From the NCBI GenBank assembly GCA_947649615.1, contig CANSSG010000021.1, positions 1-54,631 of the forward strand: a stretch of DNA of 54,631 nt, written 5' to 3'. Below are positions 6,765 through 14,973 of this stretch, one piece after another. Position numbers and translations under genes: made by a program. Within the stretch, counting starts at the first letter, position 1. Each line of letters starts with the position of its first letter. Origin of the DNA: an uncultured Clostridia bacterium (lineage in GTDB: Bacteria; Bacillota; Clostridia; Oscillospirales; Oscillospiraceae). The notes below the pieces were generated by a model, which was given only the letters and a program-made list of their open reading frames with translations, made no database searches and was not told the DNA's origin.

Positions 6765-7913
6765 TCACCACTCCGCGATGGAGCCGTCCTCATGCCGCCA
6801 GACGGGGTTTTTCCAGTGGTGCGGTTTTTGGGATTCCTCTAAAACCAGTTGGCGGTTCACTTCTATGCCCAGGCCTGGCTTGCTGGGCAGTGCGGCCATT
6901 CCGTTTGTGAACTGAAAGTCAGATGGGTTGGTCACATAATCTAAAACGCTCTTTCCTACGTTGTAATGAATCCCGATGCTCTGTTCCTGGATGACGGCGT
7001 TGTAGCAGGAAGCGTCCACATTCAGGCAGGCGGATAGGGCGATCGGACCCAGCGGGCAGTGGGGCGCTAAGGCGATGTCATGGGCTTCCGCCATGGCGGC
7101 GATTTTCTTCACCTCCGTCAGCCCGCCTGCGTGGGATAGGTCCGGCTGAATAATGTCTATGCCGCCGGTTGCCAGGAGCCGCTTGAAGTCCCAACGGCTG
7201 AACAGGCGCTCGCCGGTGGCAATGGGGATGTTGCAGGCGGCGGCGATTTCGGGGAAATACTCCATGTTTTCGCATAAGACGGGTTCCTCGATGAACATAG
7301 GGTCGAATTCCTCCAGCTTTTTTGCCAGGATTTTTGCCATGGGCTTGTGAACCCGGCCATGGAAGTCGATGGCAATGCCGAAGTGTTTCCCGCAGGTCTC
7401 GCGGATACAGGCGACACGCGCTAAAACCTGGTCGATTTTTTCATAGGTGTCGATCATTTGCAATTCTTCCGTAGCGTTCATTTTTACGGCGGTAAAGCCT
7501 TGGCCCATCCGCTCCTTGGCGGCATGGCCTACGTCGGCGGGGCGGTCCCCGCCGATCCATGAATATACCCGCATCTGCTCCCGGCACCGTCCGCCCATCA
7601 GTTCATAGGCGGGTGCGCCAAACACTTTCCCCTTGATGTCCCACAGGGCTTGGTCAATACCGGACAACGCGCTCATCATTACGCCGCCGCCTCGGTAAAA
7701 TCCGGCCCGGTACAGCTTGCTCCAAATGTCCTCAATGCGGGAGGGGTCCTCGCCTATTAAATAATCCTTCATTTCCTCTGCGCAGGCCTTTACCGCGCCG
7801 CAGTGGCCCTCCAGGACAGGCTCTCCCCAGCCGGTATAGCCTTCGTCGGTACTTATTTCCAGGAAGCACCACCTGGGACGGACTAGATATAGCTGCATGT
7901 TTGTGATTTTCAT
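6765..7913 (-). CDS. dgoD: D-galactonate dehydratase (enolase superfamily)
   Basis: 382 residues, the usual length. Matches DgoD closely at the catalytic positions: DFHGRVHKPMAK (metal Asp and catalytic His), IEEP (second metal Glu), TGERL (third metal Glu) and APHCPLGPIALSA (catalytic His). It ends WRHEDGSIAEW as DgoD proteins do. It dehydrates D-galactonate to 2-dehydro-3-deoxy-D-galactonate in the cytoplasm. AAGGAG precedes the ATG. A divergent GntR gene is the likely regulator. No dgoK or dgoT lies beside it; the kdgK-eda operon 2 kb away could process the product. A closely related sugar-acid dehydratase remains possible. Confidence 0.9.
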   Translation of the reverse strand: MKITNMQLYLVRPRWCFLEISTDEGYTGWGEPVLEGHCGAVKACAEEMKDYLIGEDPSRIEDIWSKLYRAGFYRGGGVMMSALSGIDQALWDIKGKVFGAPAYELMGGRCREQMRVYSWIGGDRPADVGHAAKERMGQGFTAVKMNATEELQMIDTYEKIDQVLARVACIRETCGKHFGIAIDFHGRVHKPMAKILAKKLEEFDPMFIEEPVLCENMEYFPEIAAACNIPIATGERLFSRWDFKRLLATGGIDIIQPDLSHAGGLTEVKKIAAMAEAHDIALAPHCPLGPIALSACLNVDASCYNAVIQEQSIGIHYNVGKSVLDYVTNPSDFQFTNGMAALPSKPGLGIEVNRQLVLEESQKPHHWKNPVWRHEDGSIAEW

Positions 7914-7942
7914 GTGCGCTCCTTTCACGGATAAAAGCAAAG

Positions 7943-7953
7943 TTGTCCTACAA
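7943..7953. promoter_or_regulatory. Putative GntR-type operator at the dgoD transcription start
   Basis: TTGTCCTACAA, an inverted repeat TTGT-N3-ACAA just downstream of the dgoD -10. FadR-subfamily regulators, including DgoR, bind TTGT...ACAA-type palindromes, and a gene of that subfamily is divergent here. Assignment by position and pattern. Confidence 0.5.
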
Positions 7954-7958
7954 GTTTT

Positions 7959-7987
7959 ACTATAGCACGGCGGGACGCATAGGGCAA
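7959..7987 (-). promoter_or_regulatory. Sigma-A promoter of dgoD
   Basis: Minus strand TTGCCC, 17-bp spacer, TATAGT (complement of 7982-7987 and 7959-7964), 46 bp before the ATG. Confidence 0.75.
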
Positions 7988-8050
7988 TGCGCATACTGAA
8001 CAAAGAGCAGGCCCGTATCTTGGGGAAAATGGAAAATTGTATGGGGCGGA

Positions 8051-8080
8051 TTGACAGGCGGAGGAGCGGCGGGGTATTAT
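8051..8080 (+). promoter_or_regulatory. Sigma-A promoter of the GntR regulator
   Basis: TTGACA (8051-8056), 18-bp spacer, TATTAT (8075-8080), 46 bp before the chosen ATG. Its position argues against any start upstream of 8080. Confidence 0.75.
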
Positions 8081-8125
8081 GGAAAAAATGGCGGCTTTGC
8101 CCGGCGGCAGGGAGGGATGGACTGG

Positions 8126-8836
8126 ATGGAACCGGCAAAAGAGAGACAGGATAAGGAAAGCTGTGTGTCTACAGTATGCAGGCGGATGCGGGAATTGATT
8201 CAATCAAAGGCCTGGGAGGAGGGCGGGCGCATCCCGTCCGAGCACAAGTTGGCGGAGCAGTTTTCCGTCAGCCGCGTGGTTGTGCGGGAGGCGCTGCAAA
8301 CCCTGCGCACGGAAAGGTGGATCATTACCAGGCACGGCGCAGGTTCGTTTGTGTCCAATCCCAATAACTTCCTATCCCCTCCGGCGGCACTGGGGGAGCA
8401 GGATTTTCAAGAATTGATGGAACTTAGGCGGTGTATCGAGTTCCGCGCCATTGAACTGGCGGCGGCTGCGGCGTCAGACGGGGATTTGGCGGACATCCGA
8501 ACCGCCCTGGAACAGATGGAAGCGGCGGATAACCTGGAGCAGTTCACGCAGGCGGACTATGGATTCCATTACGCCATCGTCCGGGCGTCTCACAACCGGA
8601 TTTTCTGCCGGACAATGGACGCCTGCCGGGAGCCAATTATCTTCTGCCTGCGGGAGATGAACAGGCTGAACGACAGCAGGGAATGGGGAATCAGCCTGCA
8701 TCAGAAGATTTACCAGGCCATGGCCGCAAGGAACGCCGGCCAGGCGGTCAAGTATTTAAAGCAGAATACGGAATATAACTACGCCAGGCTGCGTCCGTTC
8801 TTTTCAAACGGAGGCGGTGCTGGCCGCGATAAATAG
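8126..8836 (+). CDS. GntR-family regulator, FadR/FCD subfamily (probable galactonate regulator)
   Basis: 236 residues. The N-terminal winged helix reads IPSEHKLAEQFSVSRVVVREALQTL, with the ITRHGAGSFV wing; the FCD effector domain follows (ELRRCIEFRAIELAAAAA, DYGFHYAIVRASHN, HQKIYQAMAARNA) with the His/Asp positions of metal-binding FCD proteins. It is divergent from dgoD, so it probably represses dgoD and is released by galactonate, as DgoR does. ATG 8126 fits the GGAGGG at 8111-8116; ATG 8117 would be too close. A terminator follows. Confidence 0.85.
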   Translation: MEPAKERQDKESCVSTVCRRMRELIQSKAWEEGGRIPSEHKLAEQFSVSRVVVREALQTLRTERWIITRHGAGSFVSNPNNFLSPPAALGEQDFQELMELRRCIEFRAIELAAAAASDGDLADIRTALEQMEAADNLEQFTQADYGFHYAIVRASHNRIFCRTMDACREPIIFCLREMNRLNDSREWGISLHQKIYQAMAARNAGQAVKYLKQNTEYNYARLRPFFSNGGGAGRDK

Positions 8837-8882
8837 CGCAGCATGCGTCAAAAAAGGTGCATAGCATCTTTTGATGCGCAAA

Positions 8883-8912
8883 GCACCCATCAATGTTTGC
8901 ATTGATGGGTGC
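8883..8912. terminator. Terminator shared by GntR and IclR genes
   Basis: Perfect 13-bp stem GCACCCATCAATG / CATTGATGGGTGC with a TTTG loop and a following TCCTTTTA. It lies between two converging genes. Confidence 0.85.
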
Positions 8913-8936
8913 TCCTTTTATCTGATGGGGTGGGGG

Positions 8937-9713
8937 TCAGGTTGGGACATAGCCGAGTATGCGGCTGACCGCTTCCGCCGCGCGGAACAGATGGGGGAGG
9001 AGCGGCTGGATAATTGCGGGGGTCATTCTTGAAACAGGGGCGGAAACGCTGATGGCCGCAATGGGACGCCCTTCCCAGTTCCGAATGGCTGCGGCGATGC
9101 AGCGAACGCCAGCTTCGTGTTCCTCATCATCAATCGCGTAACCCCTGGCGCGGGTGCGGGCCAGTTCCTCCCACATGGCGGGCAAGTCGGTGATGGTGTG
9201 CTTGGAAAATTGTTTAATCTCTTCTGCGTTCCAGATTTCTTCCACCTCACTGGGAGGAAGGAGGGCGAGGATGCTTTTGCCGACGCCGGTGCAGTACATG
9301 GGATTCCGGAGGCCGACATAGGAGGACATGCGGACAAGCGGCTGGAATGGCTCGGCTTTGTACAGGTAAACGATCCCTGTCCCGTCCCGCTCTACCAGAT
9401 GGACGACCTCCTGAGAGACGGAGACCAGTTCATCCAGGTAGGGCTTGGCGGCGGAGAGCATGTCCCATACATTCGACACCCGGCACCCTATTTCAAAGGC
9501 CCGCAATGAAAGACGGTATCTTCCCAGGGAAGCATCCTTGAGGGCGTAGCCCCGCTCGACCAACGCGTTGACGAGACGGTGGGTGGTGCTTCCCGGCAAT
9601 TTCACGAAAGAGGATAGCTCTGTTAAGGCCATTCCGCCGGGATTGGCGGAGAGCGCTTCCAAAATGTCCAAAACACGATCAACAGATTGCACGGAGTTGA
9701 TTGCAGCACACAT
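8937..9713 (-). CDS. IclR-family transcriptional regulator (probable KdgR-like)
   Basis: 258 residues. The N-terminal helix-turn-helix (VDRVLDILEAL, LTELSSFVKLPGSTTHRLVNAL) is followed by an effector domain with GTGIVYLYKAE, GVGKSILALLP, ARGYAIDDEEHEAGVRC and SVSAPVSR, all standard IclR landmarks. It is divergent from eda-kdgK-rpiB, whose leader carries two palindromes of IclR type. It probably controls that operon in response to a keto-deoxy sugar acid. The start has a usable site (AGGAAAGGTT upstream on the minus strand). The distal operons could also be targets, but no further palindrome copy was seen there. Confidence 0.88.
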   Translation of the reverse strand: MCAAINSVQSVDRVLDILEALSANPGGMALTELSSFVKLPGSTTHRLVNALVERGYALKDASLGRYRLSLRAFEIGCRVSNVWDMLSAAKPYLDELVSVSQEVVHLVERDGTGIVYLYKAEPFQPLVRMSSYVGLRNPMYCTGVGKSILALLPPSEVEEIWNAEEIKQFSKHTITDLPAMWEELARTRARGYAIDDEEHEAGVRCIAAAIRNWEGRPIAAISVSAPVSRMTPAIIQPLLPHLFRAAEAVSRILGYVPT

Positions 9714-9882
9714 AATACATAACCTTTCTAGGAAGAGCCTTGGTTTTATCTTGAGTAAAAGATGAGAAAATGCGTAATATGAGCAGCAAAGGGTCTAATT
9801 ATTAAATATACCATACAGTTGATAAAAATACAATAGAGTATTTGCACAAAAATGAGAGAAAATGTTCGGAAGGTACCAACAA

Positions 9883-9911
9883 TTGACAAGCAAATTGACT
9901 TATAGTACAAT
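9883..9911 (+). promoter_or_regulatory. Strong sigma-A promoter of the eda-kdgK operon
   Basis: TTGACA (9883-9888), 17-bp spacer, TACAAT (9906-9911). Transcription would start near 9918, directly before the two palindromes. Confidence 0.85.
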
Positions 9912-9921
9912 AGTCACATGA

Positions 9922-9956
9922 TTTCATTATACGGATGTTAATTCCATAATATGGAA
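9922..9956. promoter_or_regulatory. Tandem IclR-type operators in the eda leader
   Basis: A perfect palindrome TTCCATAATATGGAA at 9942-9956 and a degenerate copy TTTCATTATACGGAT at 9922-9936 (11 of 15 positions shared), exactly 20 bp apart, so on the same helix face. Both lie between the transcription start and the ribosome site, a roadblock or repression position. The divergent iclR gene is the obvious partner. Confidence 0.65.
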
Positions 9957-9968
9957 AAGAGGTAGGTC

Positions 9969-10646
9969 ATGCGGGATCAGACAATCGCCTGCATTGAGCG
10001 GGAGCGGATCATTGCCATTCTGCGGGGCGTGACGGGAGAACGGTGCATCCAGACGGCGGAAGCCTTGTACCAGGGGGGAATCCGCCTGATGGAAATCACC
10101 TTCAGCCAGAAGGAACCGGGCAGTGGGCGAGAGACGGCGGCGGCGATCGCTTCGGTATCGCGGGCGTATCAAGGCAGAATGCTGATTGGTGCGGGGACGG
10201 TCGCCACAATAGAGCAGGCGGAGCTTGCCGCGGCGGCGGGGGCCAAATATATCATCTCCCCAGATGTAAACCCAGAGGTGATACGGCGTACAAGGGAACT
10301 TGGCATTGTCTCCATTCCGGGCGCTGCAACGCCAACGGAGATTCTGGCCGCGCACCGGGCCGGGGCGGATTTTGTCAAGCTGTTCCCCGCTGCGGCATTG
10401 GGCTGCGGCTATCTTAAGGCGGTACGCGCTCCGCTGGGGCATGTGAAGCTGCTGGCGGTGGGCGGCGTTGACGAGGAGAACGTAGCCGGATTCCTTCAGG
10501 CGGGCGCGGCAGGAGCAGGCGTTGGCGGCAATCTGGCCAACAGGCAGTGGATCGAAGCCGGCGCGTTTGAAAAAATTGCCGGCGCCGCACGGAGACTGAC
10601 GGAGGCGGTTCAAAGCGCATCTCTTGGGAAAGGAGGGACGGCGTGA
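9969..10646 (+). CDS. eda: KDPG / KDPGal aldolase (2-dehydro-3-deoxy-phosphosugar-acid aldolase)
   Basis: 225 residues with the aldolase signatures IIAILRG (start of the barrel), LMEITFSQ (catalytic Glu), LIGAGTV, and ADFVKLFPAA holding the Schiff-base Lys. It splits 2-dehydro-3-deoxy-6-phosphogluconate (or the galactonate form) into pyruvate and glyceraldehyde 3-phosphate. First gene of an operon; its stop overlaps the GTG of the KDG kinase (GTGA). The combination with the kinase shows an Entner-Doudoroff-type lower branch. Whether it prefers the gluco or galacto epimer cannot be told. Confidence 0.92.
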   Translation: MRDQTIACIERERIIAILRGVTGERCIQTAEALYQGGIRLMEITFSQKEPGSGRETAAAIASVSRAYQGRMLIGAGTVATIEQAELAAAAGAKYIISPDVNPEVIRRTRELGIVSIPGAATPTEILAAHRAGADFVKLFPAAALGCGYLKAVRAPLGHVKLLAVGGVDEENVAGFLQAGAAGAGVGGNLANRQWIEAGAFEKIAGAARRLTEAVQSASLGKGGTA

Positions 10647-11665
10647 AGCGCGTGGTTACATTTGGCGAATTGATGCTCCGCTTGAACCCGGAAGGGTACC
10701 GGCGGTTCGTGCAGGCGGAGCGGCTGGAAGCCACCTACGCCGGGGGAGAGGCCAATGTGGCGGTTTCCTTGGCAAATTACGGCATGGATGCCGCGTTTGT
10801 GACTAAACTGCCAACCCACGAACTGGGGCAGGCGGCGGTCAACGCGCTGCGGCGCTACGGAGTGGACACCAGCGGGATCGTCCGGGGCGGCGACAGGCTG
10901 GGCATCTATTTTGTTGAAAAGGGAGCGTCGCAGCGGCCTTCCAAGGTGATTTATGACCGGGCTGGGTCGGCTATTACGCAGGCGTCTGAGGATGATTTCG
11001 ACTGGGAGCGGATATTCTATGGTGCAGATTGGTTCCATTTTACGGGCATTACGCCGGCGCTGGGGGGAAATTTGCCGTCAATCTGTATGGCCGCATGCCG
11101 GGAGGCGAAAAAACAGGGCGTTATGGTCAGCTGCGATTTGAATTACCGGAAAAAGCTGTGGCCTCGTGAGGACGCCTGCCGTGTGATGACTGGATTGATG
11201 CCGTATGTGGATGTTTGCATTGCGAATGAAGAGGACGCCAAGGATGTTTTTGGGATCGCCGCCGCCGGGACGGCATTGGAACAGGGCGTTATCCATGAGG
11301 AGGGCTATACAGCCGTCGCGGAACAGCTTGCCGCCCGGTTCGGGTTTCAAAAGACGGCCATCACGCTGCGCGGCAGCATTTCTGCATCGGAAAACGATTG
11401 GGCGGGAATGCTTTACAGCGGCGGACAGGCGTATTTTTCCCCCAAATACCGCATGAGGATTGTGGACCGCGTCGGCGGAGGGGATAGCTTCAGCGGCGGG
11501 CTGATCTATGCGCTTCTGTCAGGCTATGACGGGCAGGCCGCAGTGAATTTTGCCGCTGCCGCATCCTGCCTGAAGCACAGCATAGAACATGACTTCAACC
11601 TTGTGTCCGTGGAAGAGGCCGCGCTGCTGGCCGGGGGGAACGGCTCCGGAAGAGTGCAGAGATAG
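10643..11665 (+). CDS. kdgK: 2-dehydro-3-deoxygluconokinase (PfkB family)
   Basis: 340 residues, PfkB fold: TFGELMLRLNPEG at the N-terminus, GGEANVAVSLANYG (substrate site), CDLNYRKKLW, and the C-terminal anion-hole/catalytic signature VGGGDSFSGGLIYA with the catalytic Asp (GGGD where most members have GAGD). It phosphorylates 2-dehydro-3-deoxygluconate (and probably the galactonate epimer made by DgoD) at C6 with ATP. Start GTG at 10643, translationally coupled to eda, with GGAAAGGAGG upstream. Confidence 0.9.
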   Translation: MKRVVTFGELMLRLNPEGYRRFVQAERLEATYAGGEANVAVSLANYGMDAAFVTKLPTHELGQAAVNALRRYGVDTSGIVRGGDRLGIYFVEKGASQRPSKVIYDRAGSAITQASEDDFDWERIFYGADWFHFTGITPALGGNLPSICMAACREAKKQGVMVSCDLNYRKKLWPREDACRVMTGLMPYVDVCIANEEDAKDVFGIAAAGTALEQGVIHEEGYTAVAEQLAARFGFQKTAITLRGSISASENDWAGMLYSGGQAYFSPKYRMRIVDRVGGGDSFSGGLIYALLSGYDGQAAVNFAAAASCLKHSIEHDFNLVSVEEAALLAGGNGSGRVQR

Positions 11666-11713
11666 GATGCTGCGGTGCAAAACAAAAATGAGGAAAGGCA
11701 GGTTAAAAAGGAT

Positions 11714-12166
11714 ATGAAATTGGCGCTTGGCTGTGATTTCGTGGGCTTGGCCCTCAAAAACGCCGTAAAGGAATACTTGGATGGGGAGGGTATCGCCTAT
11801 GAGGATTTTGGTACGCATACCACGGACAACTGCGACTATCCCGTCTACGCGCTGGCGGCGGCGGAAGCGGTAAGGACGGGGCGGTGCGAGCTGGGGCTGC
11901 TGTTCTGCGGAACGGGCGTGGGGATTTCCCTGGCGGCGAACAAGGTGAAAGGAATCCGGTGCGTGGTCTGCTCGGAGCCGTATTCGGCGGCAATGGCGCG
12001 GCAGCACAACGATGCCAATATGCTGGCTATGGGGACCCGCGTAGTGGGGACGGAACTGGCAAAAATGATTGTCAAATCCTTTTTAAGCAACCAATTTTTG
12101 GGCGGGGTTCATCAAAAGCGAGTGCAAATGATTGCGGAAATTGAGGAGACAGGCCGTTTGGCCTAA
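11714..12166 (+). CDS. RpiB/LacAB-like isomerase with altered phosphate-binding residues
   Basis: 150 residues, very like E. coli RpiB in FCGTGVGIS (active-site Cys) and SEPYSAAMARQHNDANML (His). Two positions differ: the GCDH motif is GCDF and the C-terminal GGRHQ motif is GGVHQ, so a His and an Arg that normally serve the active or phosphate site are lost. RpiB-like isomerases named DhuI work on non-phosphorylated 4-deoxy-5-ketouronates beside a KduD-like dehydrogenase, KDG kinase and KDPG aldolase, the set found in this window. That role is inferred. ATG 11714 is preferred because it begins the conserved MKLALGCD; a GTG at 11675 is in frame. Confidence 0.8.
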   Translation: MKLALGCDFVGLALKNAVKEYLDGEGIAYEDFGTHTTDNCDYPVYALAAAEAVRTGRCELGLLFCGTGVGISLAANKVKGIRCVVCSEPYSAAMARQHNDANMLAMGTRVVGTELAKMIVKSFLSNQFLGGVHQKRVQMIAEIEETGRLA

Positions 12167-12266
12167 GCAATCGGAGACTATTGGGGTTTAATGAGCGAAA
12201 AAGGTCAAGAGTTGATAATTCTTTTGTGATTCTGCATATATTCTCTGCGTGTAAAGTGTAGAATAT

Positions 12267-12281
12267 CAACAAATATTGTTG
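12267..12281. promoter_or_regulatory. Palindrome upstream of the long catabolic operon
   Basis: CAACAA-ATA-TTGTTG, perfect 6-bp arms, 29 bp upstream of the -35. An activator or repressor site is plausible; the binding protein is unknown. Confidence 0.4.
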
Positions 12282-12309
12282 TAAATATGAAAAACTTGTG
12301 GCTTTCTTG

Positions 12310-12338
12310 TTGACTTTTTGAGTATGTGTCGATATCAT
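12310..12338 (+). promoter_or_regulatory. Promoter of the 12.4-23.3 kb operon
   Basis: TTGACT (12310-12315), 17-bp spacer, TATCAT (12333-12338), 51 bp before the ATG at 12390. The intergenic DNA is AT-rich compared with flanking genes. Confidence 0.7.
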
Positions 12339-12389
12339 TTGCTTAGAACACCCATCCATACAAATCATTATGAAAGGCAGGCGGTAAAT

Positions 12390-13757
12390 ATGGAGACATG
12401 TGACCTGCTGCTGGGCGGCAGCTATCTTCTGGCAATGGACGATGGAGATACCCGTATACGCAATGGCGCTGTGGCAGTCCGCGGCGGCAGGATTTTGGAG
12501 GCCGGAAGCTTTGAGAGGCTGAAGAAGGCCTATGCGCCGGCGGAGACCATATGGCATGAGGATTCCGTCATCATGCCCGGCCTGGTGGATGCCCACACCC
12601 ATGAGACGCTGACGCGGGGGCTGCATGAGGACTTGCCGCTGATGCGCTGGCTGGAGGAGGTCTGTTATCCTATTGAAGGGCAGTATTGCCCGGAGGACCT
12701 CTATGCCGCCGCCCTGATGACCCAGGCGGAACTGATTCGCGGGGGTGTGACAACATTTATCGACATTTTCCGCTTTGCCGGCGAAGCCATCCGCGCCGTC
12801 CGGCAGACCGGGCTGCGGGGCATTTTTACGCCGCAGTTCTTTGATGCTACGGAAGATACCTTGGAGAGCATCGACCGCACGGTGGAACTGATTAAAACGT
12901 ATCACGGCACGGAGGACGGCAGGGTCAGCGTATGGTTCGGACCCCACGCGCCCTACAGTGTTTCACCGGAGCGGTACCGGCGGGCGGCGGAGCTTGCGGG
13001 GAAGCTGGGTGCCGGCATTCACACGCACCTGTGCGAGACAGAGGATGAGGTCAGGACGGTTCGCCAGCGGTATGGCATGGACCCGGTGGCTATGATGCAG
13101 GAAGCCGGCGTATTGGATGTGCCGTGTGTGCTGGCGCACTGCATCTATCTGACGGACAGCAACATCCGCCTTCTGGCGGAAAAGCGGGACACGGCGGCGC
13201 TGGTGTATAATCCCATCAGCAACCTGAAGCTGGCCGATGGCATCGCCAGGGTGCCGGAGTGGCTGAAGGCGGGCTGCACCGTCGGGCTGGGGACGGACTC
13301 CAACCTATCCAACAACGGTTTGGACATGTTCAATGAAATGCGCATTGGCGGGTATATGCAAAAGACGTTTAACCATGACGCAACCATCATGCCCTGCGGC
13401 CAAATGCTGCGGCTGGCTACCCGGGGCAGCGCGGCGGCGCTGAAGATGGAGGATAAAATCGGGTCCCTGGAAGCCGGGAAGTGCGCGGATGTGATTGCGG
13501 TAAGCTTGAAGAAGCCCCATCTTTGGCCTATTTACTACGAAAATCCCAGCAATATTGTGGAGCAGCTTGTCTATTCGGCAAGGGCTTCCGATGTAATCAC
13601 CACGGTCTGCAACGGACGTGTGCTGATGGATAACGGCGTCCTGCGGACGATTGACGAGGAGGAAGTCTTTGCTTTTGTGCAGGAGAGGGCCGCGTCACTG
13701 TATGCGAGAAGCTTTCCCGGCCGGTTTCCCTGTACGGAGAAGCCGCCGGCGGATTGA
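12390..13757 (+). CDS. Amidohydrolase 1, MtaD/TrzN-type aminohydrolase
   Basis: 455 residues. Metal and catalytic positions of the deaminase branch are present: DAHTHETLTRG (HxH), THLCETEDEV, LAHCIYL and GLGTDSNLSNN (Asp). This branch includes methylthioadenosine/S-adenosylhomocysteine deaminase, guanine and triazine aminohydrolases, which remove amino groups from N-heterocycles. The substrate is unknown. First gene of a run that continues with a nucleoside-type ABC importer, so the substrate may be a nucleoside or base. ATG 12390 follows GGCAGGCGG; the frame is open to 12318 but that overlaps the promoter. Confidence 0.82.
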   Translation: METCDLLLGGSYLLAMDDGDTRIRNGAVAVRGGRILEAGSFERLKKAYAPAETIWHEDSVIMPGLVDAHTHETLTRGLHEDLPLMRWLEEVCYPIEGQYCPEDLYAAALMTQAELIRGGVTTFIDIFRFAGEAIRAVRQTGLRGIFTPQFFDATEDTLESIDRTVELIKTYHGTEDGRVSVWFGPHAPYSVSPERYRRAAELAGKLGAGIHTHLCETEDEVRTVRQRYGMDPVAMMQEAGVLDVPCVLAHCIYLTDSNIRLLAEKRDTAALVYNPISNLKLADGIARVPEWLKAGCTVGLGTDSNLSNNGLDMFNEMRIGGYMQKTFNHDATIMPCGQMLRLATRGSAAALKMEDKIGSLEAGKCADVIAVSLKKPHLWPIYYENPSNIVEQLVYSARASDVITTVCNGRVLMDNGVLRTIDEEEVFAFVQERAASLYARSFPGRFPCTEKPPAD

Positions 13758-13834
13758 AAACCCGCGTATCCCGATAAGCGCGAGACAGTCCCGCCGGGAC
13801 GGAGAAGCCTGCGGGACGGAAAGGTACGGCAGGA

Positions 13835-14878
13835 ATGAAAATGAAGAAGCTATTTGCGATGCTTTTGGCGGCATGCCTGGTTCTGGGCATGCTGAGCGCC
13901 TGCGGGGAGAATGCAAAGCCAGGAGATGGTTCCGGCAGTGGAAACGCCGCCTGGAAAATGGCGATGATCACGGATACTGGCGGACTGGGCGACAACGGTT
14001 TTAACGATATGGCGTGGGCCGGTATGGAGATGGCCCGGGATGAACTGGGATTCGAGATAGGGTTGATTGAGTCCACAGAAGCGTCCCAGTACGCGGCGAA
14101 TATTGCCGCAGCCGCCAGCCAGGGGTACAATGTGATTTTATGTGTGGGATATTTGCTGGCGGATGCGCTGGCAGAAATGGCGCCCCAGTATCCGGATGTC
14201 AGCTTTATGATTATTGACGGTTCCGTGGAAGGGGATAACGTCTATTCCTTCGTATACAGCATGGAGGAAACCAGTTTTCTGGCCGGCGCGCTGGCAGCAT
14301 ACGTTCTGCCGGATTGCAATACCTTCGGCACGGTGGGCGGTATGGAAATCCCTGACGTGATTGCGTGGGCAAACGGATATCAGGCCGGCGTTCTGGCAGT
14401 GAAACCGGAGGCAAAGGTTCTGCGCTCCTATGTCGGCTCCTTCGTGGACCCCGGCATCGCCAAGGAACTGGCGCTGGCCCAATTCAACCAGGGGGCGGAG
14501 GTCGTTATGGAAATTTCCTCCGGCGGTGCGATCGGCGTCATTGAAGCCGCTAAGGAAGCGGGGAAGAAGTTTATCGCAACCGATAAATCCAAAGACAGCC
14601 AAGCGCCTGGATGCGAACTGACTGCCGCCCTGGCGGGCCGCGACATGGCGGTTTATAACGCCGCCAGGCAGCTAAAGGAGGGGACGGCGAAGCCCGGCAT
14701 CATGAATTTGACCATGAAGGACGGCGTGTTCGGGCTGCCGGATTATACGGAGGAACTGTACGGCAAGGATGCGGCGGACTTTATCGAAGGCCTAAAGCAG
14801 AAAATCCTCACCGGTGAGATCGAGGTCCCGCGCACAAATGAGGAGATGGACGCCTACATTCCCCCTGTGCTGAGCTGA
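13835..14878 (+). CDS. BMP/PnrA-type substrate-binding lipoprotein
   Basis: 347 residues. Lipoprotein signal with a lipobox LSAC (Cys23). The mature part follows the BMP family: ITDTGGLGDNGFNDMAW at the start, VGYLLADALAEMA, FMIIDGSV, EETSFLAGALAA, ATDKSKD. Members such as PnrA/TmpC bind purine nucleosides. It feeds the ATPase and two permeases that follow. A second in-frame ATG at 13841 is also possible. A hairpin after the gene could raise its level over the membrane parts. Confidence 0.9.
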   Translation: MKMKKLFAMLLAACLVLGMLSACGENAKPGDGSGSGNAAWKMAMITDTGGLGDNGFNDMAWAGMEMARDELGFEIGLIESTEASQYAANIAAAASQGYNVILCVGYLLADALAEMAPQYPDVSFMIIDGSVEGDNVYSFVYSMEETSFLAGALAAYVLPDCNTFGTVGGMEIPDVIAWANGYQAGVLAVKPEAKVLRSYVGSFVDPGIAKELALAQFNQGAEVVMEISSGGAIGVIEAAKEAGKKFIATDKSKDSQAPGCELTAALAGRDMAVYNAARQLKEGTAKPGIMNLTMKDGVFGLPDYTEELYGKDAADFIEGLKQKILTGEIEVPRTNEEMDAYIPPVLS

Positions 14879-14918
14879 CGGAGTCTGGCCGGCGGGCAAA
14901 ATATGAACTCTTTTGGGT

Positions 14919-14952
14919 GCGGCAGGCCCTTTGCGCGCAGGGGGCCTGCCGC
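14919..14952 (+). terminator. Hairpin between binding protein and ATPase genes
   Basis: GCGGCAGGCCC / GGGCCTGCCGC, 11-bp stem, 12-nt loop, then TGTTTT. It may be a leaky terminator or an mRNA 3' stabiliser giving more binding protein than transporter. Confidence 0.65.
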
Positions 14953-14973
14953 TGTTTTAGTACGGGAGGGAAT

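Noticed and set aside
8858-8912. An attenuator-like pair of alternative hairpins (GGTGC could pair with GCACC).
   Set aside because: It lies between two converging gene ends where a plain terminator is expected.
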